This document shows positions 18,101 to 27,067 of a DNA stretch of 64,000 nt, one piece after another. The first letter of the stretch is position 1, and each line of letters starts with the position of its first letter. The notes under the pieces are model-generated. The model was not told the origin of the DNA, did no database searches, and was given only the letters and a program-made list of their open reading frames with translations. The position numbers were made by a program, and so were the translations under genes. Source of the stretch: Paracoccus sulfuroxidans (lineage in GTDB: Bacteria; Pseudomonadota; Alphaproteobacteria; Rhodobacterales; Rhodobacteraceae); assembly GCF_007830335.1 (NCBI RefSeq), contig NZ_VLKU01000003.1, positions 62,001 to 126,000 on the forward strand. The letters run 5' to 3'.

Positions 18101-21100
18101 CGAGCAGCAGATGACGCCCGCCCGCATCCTGCATCTGTGGTCTGTGACCAGCGGCGGCAGCTTCCGCGCGGGCTCGAACCTGCTGACCAGCCAGCTGGAG
18201 CGTGGCTTCTTCGGCCCGCTGCATCTGGCGCAGGCGATCGGCGCCGAGATGCCAGATGCGCGGCTGTCTCTGTTGGCCTTCTGCAACGATGCGCTGAGCG
18301 TGACGGGCGAGCCTGCCCCTGCGCCCGAAAAGGCGGTGGCGGCAGGTCCGATCCGCGTGCTGCCGCACGAGATGCCGAATGTCGCCGCCCGGCTGGTCGA
18401 CATCCGCCTGCCCGAGGGGCGCGGACGTCGTCACGACGCGGCGCTGGACCGGCTGGCCGATGAGTTGCTGCAAGAGGTCGTCGCGCCGCAGGACGGCGCG
18501 GCCCTGATCGCCTGGCGCGAGGGGCGGCGCTTTGCCCTGGGGCTTGAACGGGTGCGGCTCGCCGATGATGGCATGGCGGCGATCCCGGACGGGGCCGTCT
18601 GCCTGATCACCGGCGGGTTCGGCGGTATCGGCCAGACCATTTCCCGCGATCTGGCACCCAAGGGCGTCAAGCTGGTGCTGACGACGCGCGGGCGCATCGA
18701 CGCGCCACATGTGGTCGCGGCACTGTCCCAGCTTGAGGGCATGGGCGCGAAGGCCATCGCCGTGCGCGCCGATGTGACCTCGCCCGAGGATATGGCCGCG
18801 GCCTTTGCCGAAGCGCGCCGCGTCTTTGGCGCGGTCGATGTGGTGCTGCATGCGGCGGGTCTGGTGCAGGACGGGCTGATCGCCAGCAAGACCGATGATG
18901 AGGCATGGGAGGTTCTGGCCCCGAAGCTTCTGGGCACGCAGGCCCTGATGGCGGCGGCGGGGGACCATCCGCCGAAGCTGACGGTGCTGTTCGCCTCGAC
19001 CAGTTCGGTGATCGCCTCGATGGGGCAGGTCGATTACGTCGCGGCCAACGAATATCTGAACGCCGTGGCGCGCGCGGCTCCGCCCTCGCTGGGTCGGGTC
19101 GTCGCGGTCAACTGGGGCGTCTGGGCCGATGCCGGCATGGCCGCCCGCGCGGCCGGGCTGGATGCAGGCGGGGCGGTCACGGGTGGCACGGTCGACCGGC
19201 CGCTGCTGCAGCAAAGCATGATCCTGCCCGGCGGGCGTGAGTTCCGCAGCACGCTGAGCGTGCAGGACTGGATCATCGGCGGCCACCGCACGGCGGCGGG
19301 TCAGGCGCTGATGCCCGGCACCGGCTGGATCGAGCTGATGGCCGAGGCCGGGTTGGAGGCCGGGCTGTCGCTGCCGCTGATCATCCGCGATCTGGAGTTC
19401 CAGCGGCCCGTTCTGGTCTCGGACGACGTGCCCTCACTGGTCACGACGCGCCTCTCTCCGGCCAGCGATGCGCTGCGGGTGCAGGTGCTGGATGACACCG
19501 GGGCGGACCCGAATGTGACCGCGCTGATCGCGCCTTTGGCCGAGGTCGCGCCCGCGCCCGTCAGCCTGCGCCTTGGCAACTGGACCGGCGACGGCATGGG
19601 CGAGGCGCTGGCCTCGGCCCAGGAACGGCAGATGAATTTCGGCCCGCGCTGGAAGGTGCTGCGCCGCTGGCGTCTGGATGAGGGTGAAGGCGTGGCCGAG
19701 CTGTCGCTGCCGCCCGAGTTTGCCGATGAAACCGCGCAGGGGTGGCTGCTTCATCCCGCGCTTCTGGACATTGCGACCGGCTGGGCGATGGGGCTGATCC
19801 GGGGCTGGACGCCCGACAATCTGTGGGTGCCGATGGGCTATCGCTCGATCCGGCTCTATCGCCCGCTGGGGCCGCAGGTGCTGAGCCATATCCGCAACGC
19901 GGGCGACAACAGCGATGCCTCGGGCATGGCGCAGTTCGACATCACGCTGGCGCTGCCGGACGGCACCGTCTGCGTCGAAATCCGGGGCTTTGCGCTGCGC
20001 AAGCTGCAGGCGGCGATCTCGGCCCGGCCTGCGAAACGGCCGCAACCGGCCCGCACGCTGTCGCCTGCCGAGCGTCGGCTGCATCACAACATCAGCCAGG
20101 GCATCCCGGCGGCGCTTGGCCCGTCCATGCTGTCGCGCGCGATCTCGACGGGCCTCTCGCAGGTGTTCGTGTCGTCGCTGGACCTGCCGACCCTGATGGC
20201 CGAGGCAGGCGTGGTCGAAGAGGCCGCCCCGGCCGAAGGCGGGTTCGAGCGTCCCGATCTGGATTCCGATTTCGTGGCCCCGCGTCCGGGGACCGAGGCG
20301 GAACTGGCCCAGATCTGGTCCGAGCTTCTGGGCATCGCCACCGTCGGGGCCGCCGACAGCTTCTTTGACCTTGGCGGGCACTCGCTGATCGCGGTGCGGA
20401 TGTTCGGGCAGTTGCGCAAGAAATTCGGCCCCGACATGCCGATTTCGACCCTGTTCGAGGCGCCGACCATCGCCCAATTGGCCGCGCTGATCGAGGCCGA
20501 GACCGGCCCGCGCGATGTCGCCGGAGCGACCCCGCAGGAGGGCAATGTCAGCGCCCTGCCGGTGCGCCGCCGCTTTGTCGTCGACATGGGCGGCCGGGGC
20601 GAGGGCACGCCCTTCTTCATGGTCGCGGGCATGTTCGGCAACGTCATGAACCTGCGCCAGCTGGGGCAGCGTCTGGGCTCGGACCGACGGTTCTACGGAT
20701 TGCAGGCGCGCGGCCTTCTGGGCGATGACAAGCCGCATGAAAGCTTTGCCGAGGCCGCGCGCGACTATCTGGTCGAGCTGCGCGAGGTGCAGCCCGAAGG
20801 GCCTTACCTGATCGGCGGCTTCTCGGGCGGCGGTCTGATCGCGCTGGAGATGGCGCGGCAGCTGCGCGACGCGGGCGAAGAGGTGGCGATGCTGGTGATG
20901 CTGGACACGCCCCTGCCGCTGCCGCAGCCGCTGACCCGCAAGGACCGGCTGATCATCCGTCTGGGCGAGCTGCGCGAAGGCGGGTTCGGCTTCGTGCGCC
21001 GCTGGGTCAGCGACCGCATCCATTACGAAATGGCCAAGCGCAACAAGGCCAACGCCCCCGAGGTCGAGGCCGACAGCGGCACCTTCCACGACCGCGCCAT

Positions 21101-21413
21101 CGAGGCGGCGTTCCTCGATGCGCTGCCCAAGGTCGAGCTGGCGGTCTGGGATGGCCCCGTCGCGATGTTCCGCCCGCCGATCGACCGGCGCTGGAAGGTC
21201 TCGAACGGGCGTTGGGTGACGACGACCCGGATCTATGTGCTGGAAGACAACGGCTGGAGCGATTGGATGCCGCGCCTGCAGGTGATCGAGGTGCCGGGCG
21301 ACCATGACTCGATGGTGCTGGAACCGAATGTGCGGCGCATGGCGACCGTGCTGAAGGGCATTTTGAACGAGGCCGATCAGAAGGCGACAAGCCGGGCCGA
21401 GGCGGCGGAATAA
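15114..21413 (+). CDS. Type I modular polyketide synthase (KS-AT-KR-DH-ACP-TE)
   Basis: This 2099-residue single-module PKS starts at the ATG at 15114, with GAGG eight bases upstream; an in-frame TTG lies 33 bases earlier. Ketosynthase: Cys178 (TACSTS), His314 (HGTGTALGDP) and His356 (NIGHLD). Acyltransferase: Ser628 (GHSMGE) and His728 (IAAHS, a substrate motif that is neither the malonyl HAFH nor the methylmalonyl YASH form). Ketoreductase: GGFGGIG near 1166 with Ser1295, Tyr1308 and Asn1312; an LVQD loop without the A-type Trp suggests B-type. Dehydratase-like: His1391 and Asp1552. Carrier protein: Ser1757 (GGHSL). Thioesterase: Ser1904 (GFSGG) and His2064. The expected chemistry is one extension with reduction, possible dehydration and hydrolytic or cyclising release. 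The GT2 gene follows after 3 bases. Confidence 0.93.
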   Translation: MVQDTDIAIVGMAAQIPGAQSVGDFWDNLCRGIESIRPVPQDDLIARGEPRSRLADPNYVPAAAILQQYDEFDAEFFGLSPKEAAIMDPQHRKFLETCWHALEDAAHVPGSFPGNIGVWAGCGMGSYFYWNVCSNRDLVDGVGHFLLRHTGNDKDFLSTRVSHVFDLTGPSINVQTACSTSLVAIHLACQSLNSGESDMALAGGVTIEMPHGVGYLYKENEILSPDGHCRAFDHRSQGTVFGSGAAVVVLRRLKDALADGDHIWAVIKGSAINNDGAAKAGYLAPSVEGQALAVAEALVMSGVESDSIGYIECHGTGTALGDPIEVAALNQAFARVSDGSRQGPCHIGSVKSNIGHLDTAAGSAGLIKASLALHHGKIPPSLGYEAPNPAIDFDGGPFRVNDRLGDWPLPGVRRAGVNSLGVGGTNAHVVLEEPPAPAADDESDWPFQILAVSGRNKAALDANSAALSAWLQANPGVNLADLSFTLTQGRRQFDRRRILVAHDVAEAARLLAEPDPLLVFDHQPVGDPAEAVFMLPGGGAQYAGMARGLYETEPVFREWMDRGLDHMAAAHGVDLQALWLPEPGAEAEADRRLLQPSLQLPLLMITEYALAQLWISWGVQPTALIGHSMGENTAACIAGVMSFEDCIGLVRLRGLLMDRVPAGGMLSVPLEPHEFQAELEAHGLDLAAVNGPSMSVVSGPDAALDRFAAAMQAREIECQRIAISIAAHSRLLDGVLDEFRAYLASIPLNPPQVPIISNRTGLPLTAEQAVSPEYWVSHLRGTVHFADGIAHLAQVPGRVFLEVGPGRAMQAMAKANASVAAHQVISSLRHRDHATPDDAYFMAALGRFWATGGQIDWPQIWGGARRKRLSLPGYAFQRKRYFIERATNVVAAEQTTELVRIDAPEDWGWRPAWRLSAPAVEIGADGLPLAGGAQNWLIFADDLGLGDRLAARLRGQGQRVAMVRVGDSYSDQGNGAFILPTESDREGYEMLLAALAEQQMTPARILHLWSVTSGGSFRAGSNLLTSQLERGFFGPLHLAQAIGAEMPDARLSLLAFCNDALSVTGEPAPAPEKAVAAGPIRVLPHEMPNVAARLVDIRLPEGRGRRHDAALDRLADELLQEVVAPQDGAALIAWREGRRFALGLERVRLADDGMAAIPDGAVCLITGGFGGIGQTISRDLAPKGVKLVLTTRGRIDAPHVVAALSQLEGMGAKAIAVRADVTSPEDMAAAFAEARRVFGAVDVVLHAAGLVQDGLIASKTDDEAWEVLAPKLLGTQALMAAAGDHPPKLTVLFASTSSVIASMGQVDYVAANEYLNAVARAAPPSLGRVVAVNWGVWADAGMAARAAGLDAGGAVTGGTVDRPLLQQSMILPGGREFRSTLSVQDWIIGGHRTAAGQALMPGTGWIELMAEAGLEAGLSLPLIIRDLEFQRPVLVSDDVPSLVTTRLSPASDALRVQVLDDTGADPNVTALIAPLAEVAPAPVSLRLGNWTGDGMGEALASAQERQMNFGPRWKVLRRWRLDEGEGVAELSLPPEFADETAQGWLLHPALLDIATGWAMGLIRGWTPDNLWVPMGYRSIRLYRPLGPQVLSHIRNAGDNSDASGMAQFDITLALPDGTVCVEIRGFALRKLQAAISARPAKRPQPARTLSPAERRLHHNISQGIPAALGPSMLSRAISTGLSQVFVSSLDLPTLMAEAGVVEEAAPAEGGFERPDLDSDFVAPRPGTEAELAQIWSELLGIATVGAADSFFDLGGHSLIAVRMFGQLRKKFGPDMPISTLFEAPTIAQLAALIEAETGPRDVAGATPQEGNVSALPVRRRFVVDMGGRGEGTPFFMVAGMFGNVMNLRQLGQRLGSDRRFYGLQARGLLGDDKPHESFAEAARDYLVELREVQPEGPYLIGGFSGGGLIALEMARQLRDAGEEVAMLVMLDTPLPLPQPLTRKDRLIIRLGELREGGFGFVRRWVSDRIHYEMAKRNKANAPEVEADSGTFHDRAIEAAFLDALPKVELAVWDGPVAMFRPPIDRRWKVSNGRWVTTTRIYVLEDNGWSDWMPRLQVIEVPGDHDSMVLEPNVRRMATVLKGILNEADQKATSRAEAAE

Positions 21414-21416
21414 GGC

Positions 21417-22415
21417 ATGGATGCAATGAACTCTCATGGTCCGGTGCTGAATTGCATCGTGCTGAACTGGCGCACGGCCGAAATGTCGCTGGAGGCCGCG
21501 ACGGCTGCGCTGCAGGAAATGGAAGGCATCGACGGCGGGGTGACCATCGTCGACAATGGCTCGGGCGATGGCTCGTTCGAGCGGATGACTGCCGAGGCGA
21601 GCGCACGCGGCTGGCTGCAAAGCGGTCGCGTGGCGGTGGTGCAATCGGGCTGGAACGGTGGTTTCGGGGCGGGCAACAACGTCGGCATCCGCGCGGGCGC
21701 GCCCGATGGCCGCCGTGCCGATCTGGTCTATCTGCTGAATTCGGACGCCATTCCGCAGCCCGGCTCGATCCGGGCGCTGGTCGATTATCTGGGGCGTCAT
21801 CCGCAGGCGGGCATCGCCTGTTCGCGCATCCGGGGCGTCGACGGTGAGCCTCATGCCACCGCTTTCCGCTTCCCCACTGCCGCCAGCGAGTTCGAGGTGA
21901 CCAGCCGCAGCGGGCCGGTCTCTCGGCTGTTCCGTCGTCGTATCGTCGCGATGCCGCAGCCCGAAGTCTCGGCGCAGGTTGAATGGTCGGCGGGCGCCTC
22001 CATGATGATCCGCCGCGAGGTGCTGGATCAGGTGGGCCTCTTTGATGAGGGGTTCTTCCTTTATTTCGAGGAAACCGACCTTTGCCGCCGGGCCGCCGAC
22101 AAGGGCTGGCAGACGCATTACGTCGTCGAAAGCGAGGTTGCGCATATCGGCTCGGCCAGCACCGGGATGAAGACCTGGAAGCGCGCGCCCGACTATTGGT
22201 ACGATTCCCGCCGCCGCTATTTCGAGAAGCACCACGGCCGTCTGGGCGCGCTTTGGGCGACGACCGCGCATCTGGGCGGATCGGCGCTGTTTAGGCTGCG
22301 CTGCCTGCTGCAGCGGCGAGCTTGGGATAATCCGCCCGGCCATCTATCCTATCTGTTCAGGCATGCGCTTCGACGCCAGCCGCGACCAGTCCATGTTGAG
22401 AAGGGAAAGCCATGA
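21417..22415 (+). CDS. Family 2 glycosyltransferase between PKS and NRPS
   Basis: The 332-residue GT-A enzyme has LNCIVLNWRTAEMSLEA, VTIVDNGSGDGS, WNGGFGAGNNVGIR, the metal-binding-type LLNSDA, and GFFLYFEETDLCRRA. These are typical of rhamnosyl- and related GT2 transferases. It begins 3 bases after the PKS stop and overlaps the NRPS start (ATGA at 22412). It is therefore co-translated with both, suggesting that it glycosylates the PKS/NRPS product or links that product to the polysaccharide (inference). Confidence 0.9.
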   Translation: MDAMNSHGPVLNCIVLNWRTAEMSLEAATAALQEMEGIDGGVTIVDNGSGDGSFERMTAEASARGWLQSGRVAVVQSGWNGGFGAGNNVGIRAGAPDGRRADLVYLLNSDAIPQPGSIRALVDYLGRHPQAGIACSRIRGVDGEPHATAFRFPTAASEFEVTSRSGPVSRLFRRRIVAMPQPEVSAQVEWSAGASMMIRREVLDQVGLFDEGFFLYFEETDLCRRAADKGWQTHYVVESEVAHIGSASTGMKTWKRAPDYWYDSRRRYFEKHHGRLGALWATTAHLGGSALFRLRCLLQRRAWDNPPGHLSYLFRHALRRQPRPVHVEKGKP

Positions 22416-25400
22416 CGCGATTTTCGGCAATTCTGGTCGGAAACGAACTTCTTCTGCGCCACGCCGCCGAGGCGCTGCTGTCGCGTGGGCATGAGGTCGT
22501 GGCAATCGTGACGCGCAACGCCGATCTGCAGGCCTGGGCGCGCGGCGCGGGCCTGCGGGTCGAGGATCAGGACCAGCCGATGGAGGCCGGGGCACCCTCG
22601 GCCGACTGGCTGTTCAGCGTGGCGAACCTGTCGATCCTGTCGAAGGCGATGCTGGCGCGCGGGCGCAATGGCGCGATCAATTTCCATGACGGCCCCTTGC
22701 CGCGCATGGCCGGGCTGAACGCGCCGGTCTGGGCGATCATCGGCGATCTGCCCCAGCATGGCGTGACCTGGCACATGATCGAAGGCGGCATCGATGAGGG
22801 CGATATTCTGGCGCAGCGCCTGTTCGACCTGCGTCCCGATGACACGGCGCTGACGCTGAACGCCCGCTGTTTTGCGCGGGCGGCGGAAAGCTTTGGCGAT
22901 GTGGTCTCGATGCTGGAGGCGGGGGGGCCACAGCGCCAGTCGCAGGATCTGTCGCTGCGCAACTATCTGCCGCGCGACAAGCGACCCGAGGGCGGCGGCG
23001 TTCTGGATTTTGCCCGCCCTGCCGCGCAACTGGCCGCGCTGGTGCGCGGTCTGGATCACGGCGGCTACTGGAACCCGTTGAATGAGGCCAAGATTTTGTT
23101 GGCCGACGGGGTGCTGCCGGTGCTGTCGCTTGAGGCGGTCGAGCCTGCTGAGGCGGCGCCCGGCACGGTGCTGGCGGCCACTGGCGACAGCGTCACGATT
23201 GCGGCGGCAAATGGCGCGCTGCGGCTGAAGGTGCGCGGCACCGCCCCGGCGGTCGGCACGGTCCTGCCGCTGCCCGACGCGGCCCGCATGGCGGAACTGG
23301 ATGTGGCGACCGTGGCCGCTGCCGCGCAGGACGGCCATTGGCGCAAGCGTCTGGCCGCGATGTCCCCCGCTGTTCTGGGCGGCGAGGCAGGGCCAGAGCG
23401 CAAGCATATCGCGCTGATGCCCGGCGCCGGGGCCGAGCGGATCGCGCTGGTGGCGGCGATCTTTGGGCGCATTCTTGGACAATCGAGCTTCGATCTTGCG
23501 CTGTCGCTGGGGCAGGGCGCGGCGCTGCCGGGCCTCGTGGCGGACTGGCTGCCCTTGCACGTCGATACGGCAGCGTCCCCGGACCTGAAGTGGCTGGGCG
23601 AGACATTGGAAGCCGCGATTGCCGAGGCAAAATCGCGCGGCCCCTTCATGCTGGACCTGCTGCACCGCGCGCCCGAATTGCGGGGGGCTGCCCTGCCGGA
23701 ACTGGCGATCAATCTGGCCACGACGGCGCCGGTCGGCTCTGCCGCGCTGACCGTCTCGCTGACTGACGGCGGGGCGGCGGTCGATTATGACCCGGCGCGC
23801 ATCTCGGACGCGCAGGCGCAGCGGGTTGCCCGGGCGCTCGACGCGGGGCTGGCGCTGCCTGCAGCGACGCCGCTGCGTGATGTCTCGCTGGTTGATCAGG
23901 CCGAGCGTGACGCGCTTCTGCATGGCCGCAACGACACTTCGGTGCCGGTCGAGCTGGCCTGCATCCATGACCTCATCTCGCGCATGGCGACACAGGATCC
24001 TGACGCGGTGGCGCTGATCTTCGAGGATCGGCAGATGACACGCGCGCAGCTGGACGCGGCCTCCTCGGCGCTCGCCGCGCGTCTGGTGACGTTGGGTGTC
24101 GGCCCGGATCAGCCGGTTGGCCTTTTCGCCCGCCGCTCGCCCGAGTTGGTGATCGGCGCGCTGGCGATCTGGAAGGCGGGCGGAGCCTATGTGCCCTTGG
24201 ACCCCGACTATCCCGCCGACCGCATCGCCCTTTATGTCGAGGACAGCGGCGCGAAGGTCGTGCTGGCGCAGGTCGGGATGGCGGGCGATCTGCCCCCGCA
24301 TCAGGCACAGGTGGTCGAGATCCTGACCGAGGCACCGGCCGGGACAGTTGCGCCGCAAGTCGCGGTAAAGCCGGAGAATCTGGCCTATCTGATCTATACC
24401 TCGGGTTCGACCGGGCGCCCGAAAGGCGTGATGATCGAGCATCGCAACGTCGCGAACTTCTTTGCCGGAATGGATGCGGTCATTCCGCATGCGCCGGGCG
24501 ACGCCTGGCTGGCGGTCACGAGCCTGTCGTTCGACATCTCGGTGCTGGAGATTTTCTGGACGCTGGCACGCGGGCTGCGGCTGGTGATCGCGGGTGAGGA
24601 ATCGCGGCTGGCGGTCTCGGGCGGCGGGCAGACCCTGCCTGCGACGCAGGGGCAGATGCAGTTCAGCCTGTTCTATTGGGGCAATGACGACGGGCCCGGG
24701 CCACAGAAATACCAGCTTTTGCTGGATGGCGCGCGCTTTGCCGATGAAAACGGCTTCGTCGCCGTCTGGACGCCTGAACGGCATTTCCACGCCTTTGGTG
24801 GCCCCTATCCGAACCCTTCCGTGACCGGTGCTGCGGTGGCGGCGGTGACCCGCAACATCGGCGTTCGCGCGGGCAGCTGCGTCGTGCCTCTGCACCATCC
24901 GGCCCGCGTGGCCGAGGAATGGGCGGTCATCGACAACCTGACCGCAGGTCGGGCGGGGCTCGCCATCGCCTCGGGCTGGCAGCCGGATGATTTCGTGCTG
25001 CGCCCTGAAAACACGCCGCCCAAAAACAAGACCGCGATGATCGAGGCGATCGACCAGATCCGTCGTCTGTGGCAAGGCGAAGGCGTGGCCTTCCCCCGGG
25101 CCGACGGCAGCAGCCATATCGTCACCACGCAGCCGCGCCCGGTTCAGCCGAAGCTTCCGATGTGGCTGACCATTGCCGGAAACCCCGAAACCTGGGTCGA
25201 GGCGGGGCGGCAGGGCATGAACGTCCTGACCCATCTTCTGGGCCAAAGCATCGAGACCGTGGCCGAGCGGATTAAGGATTACCACGCCGCGCTGCGTGAG
25301 GCGGGCCATGATCCGGCCGATTTCATCGTCTCGCTGATGCTGCACACCTGTCTGGCCGAGGATCGCGAGACGGCCCGCGAGATCGCGCGCGAGCCGATGA

Positions 25401-27067
25401 AGAACTACCTGCGCAGCGCCGCCGCGCTGGTCAAGCAATACGCCTGGGATTTCCCCGCCTTCCGCCGCCCCGAGGGTATGACGAACCCCATGGCCATCGA
25501 CCTTGGCAGCCTGACCGAGGAAGAGATGGACGGCATCCTCGAATTCGCTTTCCTGCGCTATTTCGAGGATTCGGGCCTGTTCGGCTCGTTCGAGGATGGG
25601 GTCGAGCGGATCGAGCAGCTGAAGAAGATCGGCGTGGGCGAGGTGGCCTGCCTGATTGACTATGGCATTGCGCCCGCACAGGTCGCCGCCGGTTTCCCGA
25701 TGCTGGCGCGGCTGCGTGCGGCGGTCAATCCGGGCGACGACATGCCTGATGCGGGCGACTATTCGCTGGCGGCGCAGATCCGGCGCTGGAAGGTCACGCA
25801 TCTGCAATGCACGCCTAGCATGGCGCGCATTCTGGTCTCGGACCCCGAGGTCGCGCGGGCCATGTGGGGTCTGAAATGCGTCATGGTCGGGGGCGAGGCG
25901 CTGCCGCCCTCGCTTCTGGCTGATATCCGCGCGGCGACTCGCGCCAAGGTGCTGAACATGTACGGCCCGACCGAAACGACGATCTGGTCGACCGTGGCCG
26001 ATCTTAGCGCGGGCGGAGACGTCACGCTGGGCCGCCCGATCGCCAATACGCAGGTCTATGTGCTGGACGCCGATGGCGCGGTTCTGCCGCCCGGCGCGCA
26101 GGGCGAGCTTTGGATCGGCGGCCATGGCGTGACGCGCGGCTATTGGCAGCGGCCCGATCTGACCGACGCGGCCTTCCGTCCCGATCCCTTCGTGGCCCCG
26201 GACCGGGCGGCGCCCTGGGGCGCGCGCATGTACCGCACGGGCGATCTGGCGCGCTGGCGCGAACATGGCGGGCTCGATTACATCGGCCGCGCCGATCACC
26301 AGATCAAGCTGCGCGGTTTCCGCATCGAATTGGGAGAGATCGAGGCCGCTCTGGCCGCAGAGCCGGGCGTGCGCGAGGCCGTGGCCATCGTCCGCGAGGA
26401 TGTGCCGGGCGACAAGCGTCTGGTCGCCTATGTCACCGGCGATGCAGCACTGGATGAGGCGCAGCTGCGCGACAGCCTGATCGGTCATCTGCCCGCGCAT
26501 ATGGTGCCGGGCCGGATCGTCCGGCTTGAGCAGATGCCGCTGACGCCGAATCGCAAGATCGACCGCAAGCATCTGCCCGTGCCGGGATCGGTCAAAGTGG
26601 CGGTAGCGCCGACGATTGCGCCGCCCAGTGTCGCCCCGGCGGCCACCCCCGCTGCTGCGGAGGTGCCGACCGTGGATCTGTCGCATGCGGTGGCCGAGCT
26701 TTGGGCGGAAACGCTGGGCGTGGCGCAAATTGGCCCGCGCGACAATTTCTTCGCGCTTGGTGGGCATTCGCTGCTGGCGATCCAGTTGCATCGCACGATG
26801 CGGGACAGGCTGGCGCTGCCGCGTCTGGGCGTCACGGATATCTTCCGTTTCCCGGTTCTGGCGGATTTCCAGCGGCATGTGGCCAGCCTCGCGCCCGCTG
26901 CTTCGGCCCCGGTTGTCGACCCGCCGAAGCCGGTCGCGCCGCCCCCCGTGGTAACCCCGGCGCCGGCTGCGGCCGTGACACCGCCGCCCGCCGCTGTTGC
27001 GCCCGAGGTGGACGACCCCATGGCCCGGCGTCGCGCATTGCGCGCGCAGTTGCGTGGGAAGAGTTGA
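22412..27067 (+). CDS. NRPS: formyltransferase - partial C - A(luciferase-like insert) - PCP
   Basis: The 1551-residue protein has five regions. Residues 1-330: formyltransferase fold with the complete catalytic triad Asn90, His92 (NFHDGPLPR) and Asp128 (GIDEGDI), at the same spacing as methionyl-tRNA formyltransferase. About 340-500: condensation-like region without an HHxxxDG motif, ending in the usual linker LLHGRND. About 510-1400: adenylation domain with IYTSGSTGRPKG, FDISVLEIFW, NMYGPTETT, YRTGDLARW, KLRGFRIELGEIE and NRKIDRK. About 748-1105, inserted between motifs A4 and A5: luciferase-like flavin monooxygenase of the MupA/Atu3671 type (FSLFYWGNDD, VWTPERHFHAFGG). About 1420-1490: carrier protein with Ser1453 (GGHSL). 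A Pro/Ala-rich tail follows and there is no thioesterase or reductase. The PPTase start overlaps the stop. Confidence 0.92.
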   Translation: MTRFSAILVGNELLLRHAAEALLSRGHEVVAIVTRNADLQAWARGAGLRVEDQDQPMEAGAPSADWLFSVANLSILSKAMLARGRNGAINFHDGPLPRMAGLNAPVWAIIGDLPQHGVTWHMIEGGIDEGDILAQRLFDLRPDDTALTLNARCFARAAESFGDVVSMLEAGGPQRQSQDLSLRNYLPRDKRPEGGGVLDFARPAAQLAALVRGLDHGGYWNPLNEAKILLADGVLPVLSLEAVEPAEAAPGTVLAATGDSVTIAAANGALRLKVRGTAPAVGTVLPLPDAARMAELDVATVAAAAQDGHWRKRLAAMSPAVLGGEAGPERKHIALMPGAGAERIALVAAIFGRILGQSSFDLALSLGQGAALPGLVADWLPLHVDTAASPDLKWLGETLEAAIAEAKSRGPFMLDLLHRAPELRGAALPELAINLATTAPVGSAALTVSLTDGGAAVDYDPARISDAQAQRVARALDAGLALPAATPLRDVSLVDQAERDALLHGRNDTSVPVELACIHDLISRMATQDPDAVALIFEDRQMTRAQLDAASSALAARLVTLGVGPDQPVGLFARRSPELVIGALAIWKAGGAYVPLDPDYPADRIALYVEDSGAKVVLAQVGMAGDLPPHQAQVVEILTEAPAGTVAPQVAVKPENLAYLIYTSGSTGRPKGVMIEHRNVANFFAGMDAVIPHAPGDAWLAVTSLSFDISVLEIFWTLARGLRLVIAGEESRLAVSGGGQTLPATQGQMQFSLFYWGNDDGPGPQKYQLLLDGARFADENGFVAVWTPERHFHAFGGPYPNPSVTGAAVAAVTRNIGVRAGSCVVPLHHPARVAEEWAVIDNLTAGRAGLAIASGWQPDDFVLRPENTPPKNKTAMIEAIDQIRRLWQGEGVAFPRADGSSHIVTTQPRPVQPKLPMWLTIAGNPETWVEAGRQGMNVLTHLLGQSIETVAERIKDYHAALREAGHDPADFIVSLMLHTCLAEDRETAREIAREPMKNYLRSAAALVKQYAWDFPAFRRPEGMTNPMAIDLGSLTEEEMDGILEFAFLRYFEDSGLFGSFEDGVERIEQLKKIGVGEVACLIDYGIAPAQVAAGFPMLARLRAAVNPGDDMPDAGDYSLAAQIRRWKVTHLQCTPSMARILVSDPEVARAMWGLKCVMVGGEALPPSLLADIRAATRAKVLNMYGPTETTIWSTVADLSAGGDVTLGRPIANTQVYVLDADGAVLPPGAQGELWIGGHGVTRGYWQRPDLTDAAFRPDPFVAPDRAAPWGARMYRTGDLARWREHGGLDYIGRADHQIKLRGFRIELGEIEAALAAEPGVREAVAIVREDVPGDKRLVAYVTGDAALDEAQLRDSLIGHLPAHMVPGRIVRLEQMPLTPNRKIDRKHLPVPGSVKVAVAPTIAPPSVAPAATPAAAEVPTVDLSHAVAELWAETLGVAQIGPRDNFFALGGHSLLAIQLHRTMRDRLALPRLGVTDIFRFPVLADFQRHVASLAPAASAPVVDPPKPVAPPPVVTPAPAAAVTPPPAAVAPEVDDPMARRRALRAQLRGKS

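Noticed and set aside
19434..22343. A 969-codon open frame antisense to the PKS and GT2 genes
   Set aside because: It crosses two unrelated sense genes, shows no domain and has shadow composition.
22412..27067. A sequencing error or gene fusion explaining the luciferase-like segment inside the A domain
   Set aside because: The reading frame is continuous, both A-domain halves are complete, and luciferase-like insertions at this position are a known natural arrangement.
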